Shown: positions 6,562 to 13,937 of the stretch, piece after piece
Numbering within the stretch: position 1 is the first letter of the stretch
Layout of the letters: each line of letters opens with the position of its first letter
From: a virus
Length of the DNA stretch: 37,473 bases
Direction: 5' to 3' (one strand)
IMG/VR virus record: IMGVR_UViG_3300011113_000302
Coordinates: 1 to 37,473 of that record
The notes under the pieces: generated by a model
Database searches by the model: none
Told to the model about the DNA's origin: nothing
What the model saw: the letters and a program-made list of their open reading frames with translations, nothing else
Translations under genes and position numbers: made by a program

Positions 6562-8355
6562 TTAGCCCTCACATGCTAAACAGACCTCCTCAGTAGCCAG
6601 TTGCTTCAGATCAATTTCTTGAATGATTTCACGTTCAATCTTTTTGGATACTTTGTCAGCCTTTGCTAGTTTTTCTGAACGACAGTAGTACAACGTTTTA
6701 AGTCCTTGCTTCCATGCTTGAAAGTGTACAGCATGTAAGTATTTAACATTTACATCAGGTCTAAAAAAGAGGTTAAGGGATTGCGCCTGGTCAATGTAAT
6801 GTTGTCTGTCAGCAGCGTGGTCCACGACCCATCTTTGGTCAATTTCCATACCAGTTTTGTAGACATCTTTGGTGTAGTCATCCAGGAAATCCAAGTGCTG
6901 GACGGAACCGTCGTTTGCAATGATACTTGACCAGATTTCTTGATAATCCAATTTGCTGTCTGCATTACATTTCTCCTGAATAATTTTATCTAGAAATTTA
7001 TTCTTGTTTAGAAAAGCACCCGAAAGAGTGTCTTGTCTATAAGCATTAGCACGATAAGGCTCAACGGAAGGACTAGTATTACCCATAATAATGGAAGATG
7101 AAGCATTAGGAGCAATGGCAAGCATATGGCTAAACCTTTTACCTGTACCAACAGCATCAGGAGCCTCACCTCTTTCTTTTCCGAGTTCGTAATTTGCTTC
7201 ATCTAATCTCTCACGAATATGTTTGAATACTTGATTGTTCAATGACTTTGCTACTGCTGATTCGAACGCCACATTTTTCTTCTGTAGAAGAGCATGATAG
7301 CCAAGAGCCCCCACGCCAATGCTGCGCTCTTGTTGAGCAGAGAACCTGGCTCGGTGTATAGCATCAGGAGCATTGTCAATAAAATACTGAAGTACATTAT
7401 CAAGCATTTCCGCCAAGTCCCGCAGAAAAAGTTTATCATTTTTCCAATCATCATAATACTCCAAGTTTACAGATGAAAGACAGCAAACTGCTGTGCGTTG
7501 TTTATCTGTAGGTAAAATAATTTCACTACAAAGATTTGATTGTTTGATGCTCAGACCTTTTTCTTTCTGAAACTCTGGCATCAAACGATTTGATGTGTCA
7601 ATAAAGTGAATATATGGTTCACCAGTGAGCATACGTGTTTCAAGTATGCGTTGCCACAATTCACGTGCTGATATTTTATCTTTGACTTCACCTGAATGTG
7701 GGTCTTTGAGTTCCCATGTATCGTCAGCATCATGGTCGAGCATACATTTTTCAATCAGATGCATGAAGTCATCAGTAATATTGATGCCATGATGTAGATT
7801 CAGTGTACGTAGATTAGGATCACCCGTAGGTTTTCTCATCTCTAAGAAAGAAATAATATCAGGATGACTGATATCAAGATAGGCAGCATAAGAACCACGA
7901 CGGGTACGACCTTGCCTGTATGCCAATGAAGATGCGTCATAAGTGCGTAGATGAGGCATGATACCAACGGACTTATCATCAGCAGAACGAATTCCCAATC
8001 CAATTCCAACTCCACCCCCTAACATTGATAACCAATTTACTTCCGAAAGAGTATTGACCAAACCTTCTGCTGAATCATCCAGATAGGGTAGAAAACAACT
8101 GATAGGCAGACCACGCTTACTGCGGCCAAAAGATAAGATAGGAGTAGAATAAGAAAGCCAGTGCTTACTAGAATAATCGTACAACCTTTGAGCATGATCA
8201 GGATTGGATGCAAAGGCTGCGGATACAAATGCGAATCTCTCTTGTGGGCTTGTTTCGTCCTCACGCATGTACGATTCTCTAAGTCTTTTAATTCCGAGTT
8301 CATCAAATAAGTTATCCCTTGTATAGTCTATTGTAATGCTGCTCTTATCTACCAT
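6562..8355 (-). CDS. nrdA: Class I ribonucleotide reductase alpha subunit, lacking the ATP cone
   Basis: The catalytic subunit that reduces ribonucleoside diphosphates. All key residues are present: C87 (P-I-S-C-F), N274-L-C276-S-E278 with the thiyl cysteine C276 and catalytic Glu, C292 of the redox pair (C-C-L-S-S-V-N-L), the radical-transfer pair Y556-Y557, and the C-terminal shuttle C592-x-x-C595 (C-L-A-C-E-G). At 597 residues it is much shorter than T4 NrdA (about 750) because the N-terminal ATP-cone domain is missing; the fold begins almost at once with E-L-G-I-K-R-L. Loss of the cone should remove dATP feedback inhibition. Ribosome binding site GGAG. Overlapped downstream by small genes and paired with NrdB further on. 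Confidence 0.95.
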   Translation of the reverse strand: MVDKSSITIDYTRDNLFDELGIKRLRESYMREDETSPQERFAFVSAAFASNPDHAQRLYDYSSKHWLSYSTPILSFGRSKRGLPISCFLPYLDDSAEGLVNTLSEVNWLSMLGGGVGIGLGIRSADDKSVGIMPHLRTYDASSLAYRQGRTRRGSYAAYLDISHPDIISFLEMRKPTGDPNLRTLNLHHGINITDDFMHLIEKCMLDHDADDTWELKDPHSGEVKDKISARELWQRILETRMLTGEPYIHFIDTSNRLMPEFQKEKGLSIKQSNLCSEIILPTDKQRTAVCCLSSVNLEYYDDWKNDKLFLRDLAEMLDNVLQYFIDNAPDAIHRARFSAQQERSIGVGALGYHALLQKKNVAFESAVAKSLNNQVFKHIRERLDEANYELGKERGEAPDAVGTGKRFSHMLAIAPNASSSIIMGNTSPSVEPYRANAYRQDTLSGAFLNKNKFLDKIIQEKCNADSKLDYQEIWSSIIANDGSVQHLDFLDDYTKDVYKTGMEIDQRWVVDHAADRQHYIDQAQSLNLFFRPDVNVKYLHAVHFQAWKQGLKTLYYCRSEKLAKADKVSKKIEREIIQEIDLKQLATEEVCLACEG

Positions 8356-8368
8356 TTCTTCTCCATTG

Positions 8369-9022
8369 TTATTGTTCTAGTGCTGCTACTACATTTGGAA
8401 ATTTATATTCAATAATTTCCCAACATGCTTTTGCTACATTCATATGTTCTTTTTGTGTGCCGTTTTCCATACGCAACTGACAGTAATGAATCCAACTACG
8501 TAATGTGCCATTCATGTACATGCGTGACTGTGTGTTGCCTTCTGGTAATACTACACGTGCTTGTTCTTTTGCAATACCATTTTCAATCGCCCAATCATAT
8601 GCTGCTTTTATTTCAGCAATCAGATTAATTTGTTTTGTTTTCCATTCTGACTGCAATTCATTATCGTCAGTCTCAATAGAGTTTTGACGATTCTTTGTGT
8701 CTTGTAACCTTGCTTCACGTAGTTCGAAACCTAAATCTTTCGTCGGGTCAGCATATCTTTGACTGAACTCTTGAAAAGAAAAACTACGATGTCGCAAGAT
8801 TTGTCTTGCAATGTCTCTTGTAGTGTTTATTTCCATAACGACATTGACCATTTCAAATGGTGACCAATGTTGATTTTTGATAAGATAACGAATCAATTTT
8901 GCAGGATCACTGTTCATTCCCTGATTGCTTGGATTTGATACACGTGCCATGTGTACAATCAAATCTTCAGCAGAACTGTAACCATTCAATGGTAACGTTA
9001 TACCAACTAACTTCACACTCAT
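8369..9022 (-). CDS. thyX: FAD-dependent thymidylate synthase
   Basis: Converts dUMP to dTMP using methylene-tetrahydrofolate, FAD and NADPH. The signature R-H-R-x-x-S-x-x-E-x-S-x-R is complete at 77-89 (counting from ATG 9022), and the 217-residue length is normal. I preferred ATG 9022 to an upstream TTG because it overlaps the primase stop as ATGA, the arrangement used throughout this window. It replaces the T4 Td-type thymidylate synthase and fits with NrdA/NrdB in supplying deoxynucleotides. Confidence 0.96.
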   Translation of the reverse strand: MSVKLVGITLPLNGYSSAEDLIVHMARVSNPSNQGMNSDPAKLIRYLIKNQHWSPFEMVNVVMEINTTRDIARQILRHRSFSFQEFSQRYADPTKDLGFELREARLQDTKNRQNSIETDDNELQSEWKTKQINLIAEIKAAYDWAIENGIAKEQARVVLPEGNTQSRMYMNGTLRSWIHYCQLRMENGTQKEHMNVAKACWEIIEYKFPNVVAALEQ

Positions 9023-10068
9023 AATTTCTTCCAAAAAGTAAACTTGGCTATAGCCTCAAGACCATAAAATGTATTACTATCTATGATTTCTTGAATTTCG
9101 CTAGATGAAAAACCGTTCAGTATCATTTCATTTATATCTTTACCTTCAATGTTATCGGGCCAAATTACAACATTATGATTTGATTTGATAGCATCTTCAA
9201 TCAACTTACATACTTCTTTATTTCTTGGTTCATTGTCAAATACCAGAGTAATTTTTTCTGCTTGAATATTTTTCACCGTTAAAGATAAATTTGCGTCACC
9301 TGATGCTAGGCAGTTATTCAGAAACAAGCTATCAAGCGGACCTTCAACAAGATAAACACGTTTCTTTAAATCAACTCTGTCCATGCCAAAGACAAGTTTG
9401 TTTGTTGATTCATTTGTTCTCAATGTAACATAGCGTAGTGTGCGGTCGCTTGTCTCTAAAGCACGACCAGACACAGCAATTAATTCATTCTGGTAATTAA
9501 AATATGGTATAACTAGTCTTGCGTCTTCAACTAGTTTCTTATCGTGATTTGGTATAAGCGCATCACAAAATGCTTTGTAGTTTGAAGTGAACAACAACTT
9601 ATCATAATGTTCCTCGGGTATTAAACGATTCTCAACGTATGTTAAACAAAAATGTCCACTTGGTAAGTTACTGAGCCATTCCCCATGTTCAAATATGCTG
9701 CGCTTTTTGATGTGATCAAATTTGGGTGGTTGGGTGACGATTCGTGGTGAAAATTCACTTTTTCTGTGATGCGTATTGGCAGTTCCGGTTGTGCCCGACT
9801 TGTACTTTTCGAGTACATATTCTCCATGTAAGGATGGGTCGATGTGCTTGAGGAAATTGGCGACATTTGTTCCTACTCCACAGTTATGACAGCGATAGAA
9901 TAAATCATTGCCCTTAGCAAACATATAGCCTCGGGCTTTGAGTGTGTTAGTTTTGGAATCTCCACAATATGGGCATGAAAAGTTCCAGAGATTGTCGCCT
10001 TTCTGTTTGAAGTTACGCAAACGGGAAGAGGTCAATCTCACATATTTTGTATCAATATAAAGAGCCAT
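9019..10068 (-). CDS. 61: DNA primase, T4 gp61-like
   Basis: A 349-residue primase that makes RNA primers for lagging-strand synthesis with the gp41 helicase. The zinc-binding domain has C32-x-x-C35 (C-P-Y-C-G-D-S) and C60-x-x-C63 (C-H-N-C-G). A Toprim-like core follows with V-E-G-P-L-D (241-246) and V-F-D-N-E (276-280), then W-P-D-N-I-E-G-K-D-I-N-E (303-314). The start is supported by position of the zinc domain. Upstream is a 35-base gap holding a well-formed sigma70-type promoter whose predicted start site coincides with the ATG, and there is only a weak ribosome binding site (GAAAG). This gene leads the nucleotide-metabolism unit. Confidence 0.93.
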   Translation of the reverse strand: MALYIDTKYVRLTSSRLRNFKQKGDNLWNFSCPYCGDSKTNTLKARGYMFAKGNDLFYRCHNCGVGTNVANFLKHIDPSLHGEYVLEKYKSGTTGTANTHHRKSEFSPRIVTQPPKFDHIKKRSIFEHGEWLSNLPSGHFCLTYVENRLIPEEHYDKLLFTSNYKAFCDALIPNHDKKLVEDARLVIPYFNYQNELIAVSGRALETSDRTLRYVTLRTNESTNKLVFGMDRVDLKKRVYLVEGPLDSLFLNNCLASGDANLSLTVKNIQAEKITLVFDNEPRNKEVCKLIEDAIKSNHNVVIWPDNIEGKDINEMILNGFSSSEIQEIIDSNTFYGLEAIAKFTFWKKL

Positions 10069-10074
10069 ACTTTC

Positions 10075-10103
10075 ATTATAACATTACTGCTCAAGAAAAT
10101 CAA
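10075..10103 (-). promoter_or_regulatory. Sigma70-type promoter of the primase/nucleotide-metabolism unit
   Basis: On the minus strand, TTGATT (10103-10098) and TATAAT (10080-10075) are separated by exactly 17 bases. The promoter fills the gap between the coiled-coil gene stop and the primase ATG. Expected transcription start is about 10068, on the start codon itself, which would give a leaderless or near-leaderless message. Confidence 0.7.
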
Positions 10104-10532
10104 TTAATTAAAAAACTTTGCCAGGTATTCAAACTTTACGTTAGAAATGATCCATGCAACAACCACAACACCACCGGCAACCATCCACTTCCACTGCATC
10201 AGAGATTTTAGATCATCATCTTCTTTTTGATTGTGTTCGGTAATATGATCACGTAACGATTTAATTTCATCCATGATTCTACGTTCTGTCAGTTCAATCT
10301 TATCGGATAGATTTCTGTCCGTGGTAGTAATCCTAGAATGAAGTTCTTTGATATCGCTAACGGTATCTTCTTTGCGTTTGTCCATGTCTTTGTAAATCTG
10401 GTTGACAATGTTGGTATTGTTATCTGAAAGTTTCTCAATAACACGGTCCATCTTCTCACAGAGGTCAACAAGTGTGTTGACTTTCTCTTTGAGAACGCCA
10501 ACTTCCACTTTGAGTGCTACATCTCCGTCCAT
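10104..10532 (-). CDS. Coiled-coil protein with C-terminal membrane anchor
   Basis: A 142-residue protein, mostly charged heptad-type helix from about 5 to 112 (many K/E/D/I/L), followed by one hydrophobic segment (about 114-132, W-M-V-A-G-G-V-V-V-V-A-W-I-I) and a short tail. This tail-anchored coiled coil is common next to lysis genes in myoviruses, sometimes annotated as a holin or antiholin accessory; this is inference. It is the last gene of the lysis cluster, four bases after a small exported-protein gene. Confidence 0.75.
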   Translation of the reverse strand: MDGDVALKVEVGVLKEKVNTLVDLCEKMDRVIEKLSDNNTNIVNQIYKDMDKRKEDTVSDIKELHSRITTTDRNLSDKIELTERRIMDEIKSLRDHITEHNQKEDDDLKSLMQWKWMVAGGVVVVAWIISNVKFEYLAKFFN

Positions 10533-10535
10533 TGC

Positions 10536-10733
10536 TTATTTCTTCTCAGGAATCTTTGTTCCCTCTAACTTCTTGTGAACTTTGATTGTCTTACATACTT
10601 CTTTTTCTTTTTTAGTTTTGTTATCAAACTCTTTGACACACACTTTCTTTTCTTCAGCAGCAAAAGCAGCATTTGTCAGTGGTGCTAAAAGCAGAAATAA
10701 AACCATTGAGATGAATGCGATTTCTTTTTTCAT
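10536..10733 (-). CDS. Small exported basic protein with a cysteine pair
   Basis: A 65-residue protein with a signal peptide (about 1-25, ending N-A-A-F-A-A) and a 40-residue mature part. That part is rich in Lys and has K-V-C-V-K and E-V-C-K-T, 14 residues apart, suitable for one disulfide, then H-K-K-L-E-G-T-K-I-P. I have seen similar short exported proteins with a K-L-E-G-T-K-x-P ending in marine T4-like phages; the role is unknown. It overlaps the holin-like gene by ATGA, placing it in the lysis cluster and the periplasm. Confidence 0.75.
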   Translation of the reverse strand: MKKEIAFISMVLFLLLAPLTNAAFAAEEKKVCVKEFDNKTKKEKEVCKTIKVHKKLEGTKIPEKK

Positions 10734-10957
10734 TTTTCTTCCTTCGAAACAAATTTTTCGGTTGCAGTAAATCCCAATCCACCAAGCACAACATACATTA
10801 TAACATCAAGTGTCTGAGGATTCAATTTCTTTTCAAAAAATAACTCGGCAATAAAACCAGTAGCAAGCAAAAGAAATGCCAAGAAGGTAATAAACCTTTT
10901 GCTACTGGGTTGCTGCTCACCTTCAGCGGTGAGCATTTGTATCATAAACTTTTTCAC
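10730..10957 (-). CDS. Holin-like small membrane protein
   Basis: A 75-residue protein with two probable membrane helices (about 22-41 and 50-65), a polar N-terminus and a charged C-terminus (E-K-F-V-S-K-E-E-K). Size, topology and position beside endolysin and spanins fit a small holin. Assignment is by topology and context only; the neighbouring 160-residue membrane protein is an alternative candidate. The start overlaps the previous gene by four bases. Confidence 0.65.
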   Translation of the reverse strand: MKKFMIQMLTAEGEQQPSSKRFITFLAFLLLATGFIAELFFEKKLNPQTLDVIMYVVLGGLGFTATEKFVSKEEK

Positions 10958-11436
10958 AGTTCTGGATGTGGTGGCTGTGCTGGTGCTTCTTTACCACCAA
11001 AGCCTGTTGCTACTGTTGGTGTAAATGCCGAAAACGCATCAATGCCTGCTGATACACTCATTGGCGCACCAAACGCAGCCATGCTCATTGGTGAACTCAA
11101 ACCACCCGAACTCATTGGTGCTGATGGTGGTGATGGTGGCGGTGGCTTGTTTGCTGCTTCAAGTGCTTTTGCTCTCAACTCCTTGTCATCACCAGCAAGC
11201 ATAATACCTGATAGTGTGCCAGTCAAGAACGTAGCAATTGGAATAATCAATTCAAAAAACTTGTTGTCTACAGGACTCATGCCGTTCATTGGCTGAGTAA
11301 CAAAAATCAAACTATAAAGAACAACAAAGACAATACCAAACAGTGTAAGACCTAAAATGATACCAATGAAAAACTTCAGTCGTGCGTTTAGTTCTTCAGT
11401 TGTATATCTCTCTCCTGACCATAACTCCTTAATCAT
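10954..11436 (-). CDS. Membrane protein with Pro/Gly/Ala-rich tail, possible holin partner
   Basis: I chose ATG 11436, which overlaps the lipoprotein stop (ATGA), giving 160 residues. The N-terminus is charged (K-E-L-W-S-G-E-R-Y-T-T-E-E-L-N-A-R-L), followed by two membrane helices (22-46 and 60-81). The second half is unusual: P-P-P-P-S-P-P-S-A-P-M then a low-complexity stretch of Gly, Ala, Ser, Met and Phe to a P-P-H-P-E-L end. It lies among lysis genes, so a holin or holin-regulator role is plausible. The tail is probably disordered. Confidence 0.7.
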   Translation of the reverse strand: MIKELWSGERYTTEELNARLKFFIGIILGLTLFGIVFVVLYSLIFVTQPMNGMSPVDNKFFELIIPIATFLTGTLSGIMLAGDDKELRAKALEAANKPPPPSPPSAPMSSGGLSSPMSMAAFGAPMSVSAGIDAFSAFTPTVATGFGGKEAPAQPPHPEL

Positions 11437-11657
11437 TTGCAATCTCCTCTAGATGGTACTTGCTGCATTTGTGGTGAAGGCTGACCAACTTTATTCTTTT
11501 CGTAATGTGTCAAGTCTTCTGGGCAAGTACCGTTTGCGCTACAATAGGGTTTTTTACATTGCTTTGTATCCCAGTTTTCTGGGTCTTGGCATGGATAACG
11601 ATAGTTTTCCTGACAAGCAACTAACAATGGTAATAGTAATAGTGCTAGATATTTCAT
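11433..11657 (-). CDS. Small Cys-rich lipoprotein
   Basis: A 74-residue lipoprotein with lipobox L-L-V-A-C15. The mature part has five further cysteines (Y-P-C-Q-D-P-E-N-W-D, Q-C-K-K-P-Y-C, N-G-T-C-P-E-D-L-T, and D-C-K at the end), suggesting a disulfide-stabilised periplasmic or outer-membrane-attached domain. The start shares a base with the endolysin stop (TAATG). The P-C-Q-D-P-E-N-W and G-T-C-P-E-D-L motifs look conserved in related phages. The role is unknown; location in the lysis cluster suggests envelope action. Confidence 0.8.
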   Translation of the reverse strand: MKYLALLLLPLLVACQENYRYPCQDPENWDTKQCKKPYCSANGTCPEDLTHYEKNKVGQPSPQMQQVPSRGDCK

Positions 11658-12274
11658 TAATGGGCTCCTAGAACATGAAGGGCGTGTTCATAATGTTTCT
11701 TACGATCCTCAAGTCCTATGGTTCCACCATTAATTCTCTTTGTCATACCAACAATATCACCCTTATCCGCAAACGCATTGATTTTGTTTGTTTCCCAAAA
11801 CCAACAAGCAGATTGAGCAGCACCTTCGAATGTTTGTGTATATTCTGCTGCTTCTTCTGGAGAAATTTCAAGTGATGCGGCAAACCAAGCATAGTTTGTT
11901 TTGCCAGTCAGTTGAATCAGTCCACGGCCACGATATTTGTAGCCGTCACCAGATGCTTCGTTGCCATTACCCATACGGTCGGCGTAAATACGATTAGCAA
12001 TTTTCTCTGGCTTCTTTTCGTATGCTTTTGCAGTTGCCATATCTGGAAAATACTTTCCAAATATTTTCATCAGACTTTCTGCTTTGTAGTTCAAGTTCTC
12101 TGTGAGAAAAACAAAACCACCAGACTCATGTGAGCATTGTGCAATAAACGATGCAATACGCTGTGGCGTATTGATTTCATAATCTGGAAGTAATTGGCTT
12201 AATGCTTTGTGCCACTGGTCAATATATGGGTTTTTTGGTAGTAATTGTTTTAATTGTTCTTTTGTGAGTTCCAT
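11657..12274 (-). CDS. Endolysin, GH19 chitinase-like muramidase
   Basis: A 205-residue glycoside hydrolase family 19 enzyme that cleaves peptidoglycan glycan strands at the end of infection. E50 in S-H-E-S-G-G-F and E59 in T-E-N-L-N-Y are the catalytic pair positions, followed by Y-R-G-R-G-L-I-Q-L-T-G (114-124) of the substrate cleft. No signal peptide or cell-wall-binding domain is present, so it should need a holin for release. Ribosome binding site GAGGA. It follows the spanin genes, unusual only in that the spanins come first. Confidence 0.93.
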   Translation of the reverse strand: MELTKEQLKQLLPKNPYIDQWHKALSQLLPDYEINTPQRIASFIAQCSHESGGFVFLTENLNYKAESLMKIFGKYFPDMATAKAYEKKPEKIANRIYADRMGNGNEASGDGYKYRGRGLIQLTGKTNYAWFAASLEISPEEAAEYTQTFEGAAQSACWFWETNKINAFADKGDIVGMTKRINGGTIGLEDRKKHYEHALHVLGAH

Positions 12275-12289
12275 GTGTATCCTCAGGTA

Positions 12290-12550
12290 TTATTTTACGG
12301 AATCAAAAATCTCCTTTTGTAATCTATACCATTCTATCCACATATCAACTTTGTCACTACACTTATGATACTCCATGTAGTTGTCAGATACGACCGTAAT
12401 CACATCACTCAGTTTGGTCGTGTCTTCTTTTAGTTGTGTCAGTGGCGGGCAAGGCTTTCCTAATGATTCTGGCATTTCAGGAAACTTGCGGGCCACTGGC
12501 ACAGTAGTGCTACAGCCAGACAGCAATAAAACTATAAGTAATTTTTTCAT
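12290..12550 (-). CDS. Outer-membrane spanin lipoprotein (o-spanin)
   Basis: An 86-residue lipoprotein with lipobox L-L-S-G-C13. The mature part begins S-T-T-V-P and has a proline-containing segment (F-P-E-M-P-E-S-L-G-K-P-C-P-P) then a helix to W-I-E-W-Y-R-L-Q-K-E. Its start overlaps the stop of an i-spanin candidate by ATGA, the usual gene order for a two-component spanin (Rz/Rz1-like). The pair would fuse inner and outer membranes at lysis and shows that the host has an outer membrane. Confidence 0.8.
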   Translation of the reverse strand: MKKLLIVLLLSGCSTTVPVARKFPEMPESLGKPCPPLTQLKEDTTKLSDVITVVSDNYMEYHKCSDKVDMWIEWYRLQKEIFDSVK

Positions 12551-12984
12551 GGCTTCTTGGCTGCTTCGTTCAAAATACTTACTACGTTGGGATCAAGTTC
12601 ACACTTCGCATCAATAACTTTTTCCACTTCCTTAATCTTTTGGACAATAACCTCTCGTTTTTCAACGACTCTCTTTGTTCTCTCTCTGATCTGCGTTTCA
12701 ATAACAACATTTGTCTGCTGTGATTTCGCTTCTGCATCTTTCACTTTCTCCTCTAGTTCAGCCACTCGTTGACGCCATTCTTGCTCTACGCTATAGCCTC
12801 CTTTCCAATATATACCGACACAGAGCAGTGCTATGGAAACATATTTGATTATGTTCGCATAGTTGCTAATGAATAATAGTCTGCTACCTATGAAACCTAA
12901 GATGGTGCCGATGACACCACAAACTAAAACTGTATTAATAATGAATAGAAGAAAACCAGAGGGCAAAAAACTAAGAAGCCACAT
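12547..12984 (-). CDS. Inner-membrane spanin candidate (i-spanin) with two membrane helices
   Basis: A 145-residue protein with hydrophobic segments at about 8-33 and 44-60 and a long coiled coil at about 66-126 (E-L-E-E-K-V-K-D-A-E-A-K and R-E-V-I-V-Q-K-I-K-E-V-E-K). A short tail with C128 follows. The coiled coil after a membrane anchor, plus the directly following o-spanin gene, supports an Rz-like role. Typical i-spanins have a single N-terminal helix, so the two-helix anchor is unusual. The start overlaps the preceding gene by 14 bases. Confidence 0.75.
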   Translation of the reverse strand: MWLLSFLPSGFLLFIINTVLVCGVIGTILGFIGSRLLFISNYANIIKYVSIALLCVGIYWKGGYSVEQEWRQRVAELEEKVKDAEAKSQQTNVVIETQIRERTKRVVEKREVIVQKIKEVEKVIDAKCELDPNVVSILNEAAKKP

Positions 12985-13204
12985 TTGATTTTCTCTTTAG
13001 GAATGAAATGAATGTCGCAGTCTTGCGTTTCTTGACACCAGGTTCACCCTGTGGTCCCACACCAAGTCCGGCAATAGCACCACCACCGACTGCGTTTGCT
13101 GGTGCGCCCATAGCACCAGCATCTTCTTTGAGTGGTTTACAGACTTTATCGGCATTACACCAATAATAACCTGCACCACATTCTTTTTTGAATTCGTTAG
13201 ACAT
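12971..13204 (-). CDS. Small protein with Cys motif and Gly/Ala-rich linker
   Basis: I chose ATG 13204 (77 residues) because the longer frame would run into the adhesin-like gene. The N-terminus has three cysteines (C9, C16 and C22 in K-E-C-G-A-G-Y-Y-W-C-N-A-D-K-V-C-K-P), followed by a Gly/Ala-rich linker (30-55) and a basic end. A Y-W-C-x-x-x-K-x-C-K-P module of this kind is familiar from marine T4-like phages. A consensus late -10 box lies only six bases upstream and no ribosome binding site is visible, so the message may be leaderless. Function unknown; late expression is implied. Confidence 0.7.
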   Translation of the reverse strand: MSNEFKKECGAGYYWCNADKVCKPLKEDAGAMGAPANAVGGGAIAGLGVGPQGEPGVKKRKTATFISFLKRKSNVAS

Positions 13205-13209
13205 AGTTT

Positions 13210-13217
13210 TATTTATG
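13210..13217 (-). promoter_or_regulatory. Late promoter CATAAATA upstream of the lysis genes
   Basis: CATAAATA on the minus strand matches the cyanophage-type late consensus NATAAATA exactly. It lies in the 16-base gap between the adhesin-like stop and the start of the 77-residue gene that leads the lysis cluster. Expected transcription start is at or next to the ATG at 13204. Confidence 0.65.
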
Positions 13218-13220
13218 TTA

Positions 13221-13937
13221 TTAGTACCCTGTACCACCAACATTATAGCCGGTATATACAGTCCACGATGTTCCTGTGCTATTTCCCACCATAACATAAC
13301 TCTGATTTGCAGTCACACCACGATTAGATGGTCCCAAATCACCACCGGTTAGTTTTGCAGTTGCGCTGTATAAACCAGAAATAACACCGGTAGTATTATT
13401 TCCTCTTGCTTGCACACCAACAAGCAATTCGAGCCAAGGATTACCACCAGTCAAACTTGGATTGAAGAATGTCAATTCATACACCATGTTTGGATTACCA
13501 GGTGTACCAGAAGTAGACGCCGTACCCTCCCAACGCAATCTTCTATAATCCGTGCCAGAAACAATTGTAGATACTCTTTGCCAAGAATTATCGGTACCAG
13601 CAAAAAAGATTTTATTCAGTGCTGGATTGCTTGCACTCAAGCCATTGAATTGAGTTGATCCTGAACCAAATGTTACATAATAATTTGAATTGGGAAAGAA
13701 GTTTGTGTAGCCTGTATTGTTATAGTTCCAAGTAAACGGTAATGCTACTACTGTGTTAGCATCGTCGGCTGTTGCTGATACTAATGATGTCCAACCAGAA
13801 GCCGGAAAAGGACTTTGAGCGCCAGCACCAAGAACTGGTGCCTTTGTGCCAGTGTTTAATGTATAAACGCCACTAACTGGTATCTGTGAATCAACGTAGA
13901 TTCCACCAGTGATTGTGATGCCAGGTCCGATTATCAT
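13221..13937 (-). CDS. Adhesin-like/tail-associated virion protein
   Basis: A 238-residue protein rich in Gly, Thr, Ser, Asn and aromatic residues, with low charge: a beta-structured virion surface composition. It opens with I-G-P-G-I-T-I-T-G-G-I, a short turn-rich motif often seen in tail fibre or adhesin proteins of marine phages. The C-terminal part ends Y-N-V-G-G-T-G-Y. No signal peptide or enzymatic motif is seen. It overlaps the upstream 130-residue gene by ATGA. It probably acts in host recognition or as virion decoration; this is inferred from composition and context. Confidence 0.7.
   Translation of the reverse strand: MIIGPGITITGGIYVDSQIPVSGVYTLNTGTKAPVLGAGAQSPFPASGWTSLVSATADDANTVVALPFTWNYNNTGYTNFFPNSNYYVTFGSGSTQFNGLSASNPALNKIFFAGTDNSWQRVSTIVSGTDYRRLRWEGTASTSGTPGNPNMVYELTFFNPSLTGGNPWLELLVGVQARGNNTTGVISGLYSATAKLTGGDLGPSNRGVTANQSYVMVGNSTGTSWTVYTGYNVGGTGY

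Noticed and set aside
8399-9140. TATAAATT and TATAAATG boxes (about 8399-8413 and 9127-9134) inside thyX and primase
   Set aside because: They are inside coding sequence, differ from the consensus at the last base, and no gene start follows at suitable distance.
10910-11296. Plus-strand open frame of 128 residues
   Set aside because: It lies antisense to the Pro/Gly-rich membrane protein; the open frame is a by-product of its biased codons, with no ribosome binding site and no neighbours on that strand.
13205-13297. Longer N-terminus for the Cys-motif gene
   Set aside because: It would run into the adhesin-like coding region and lacks an initiation site; ATG 13204 directly follows the gap.
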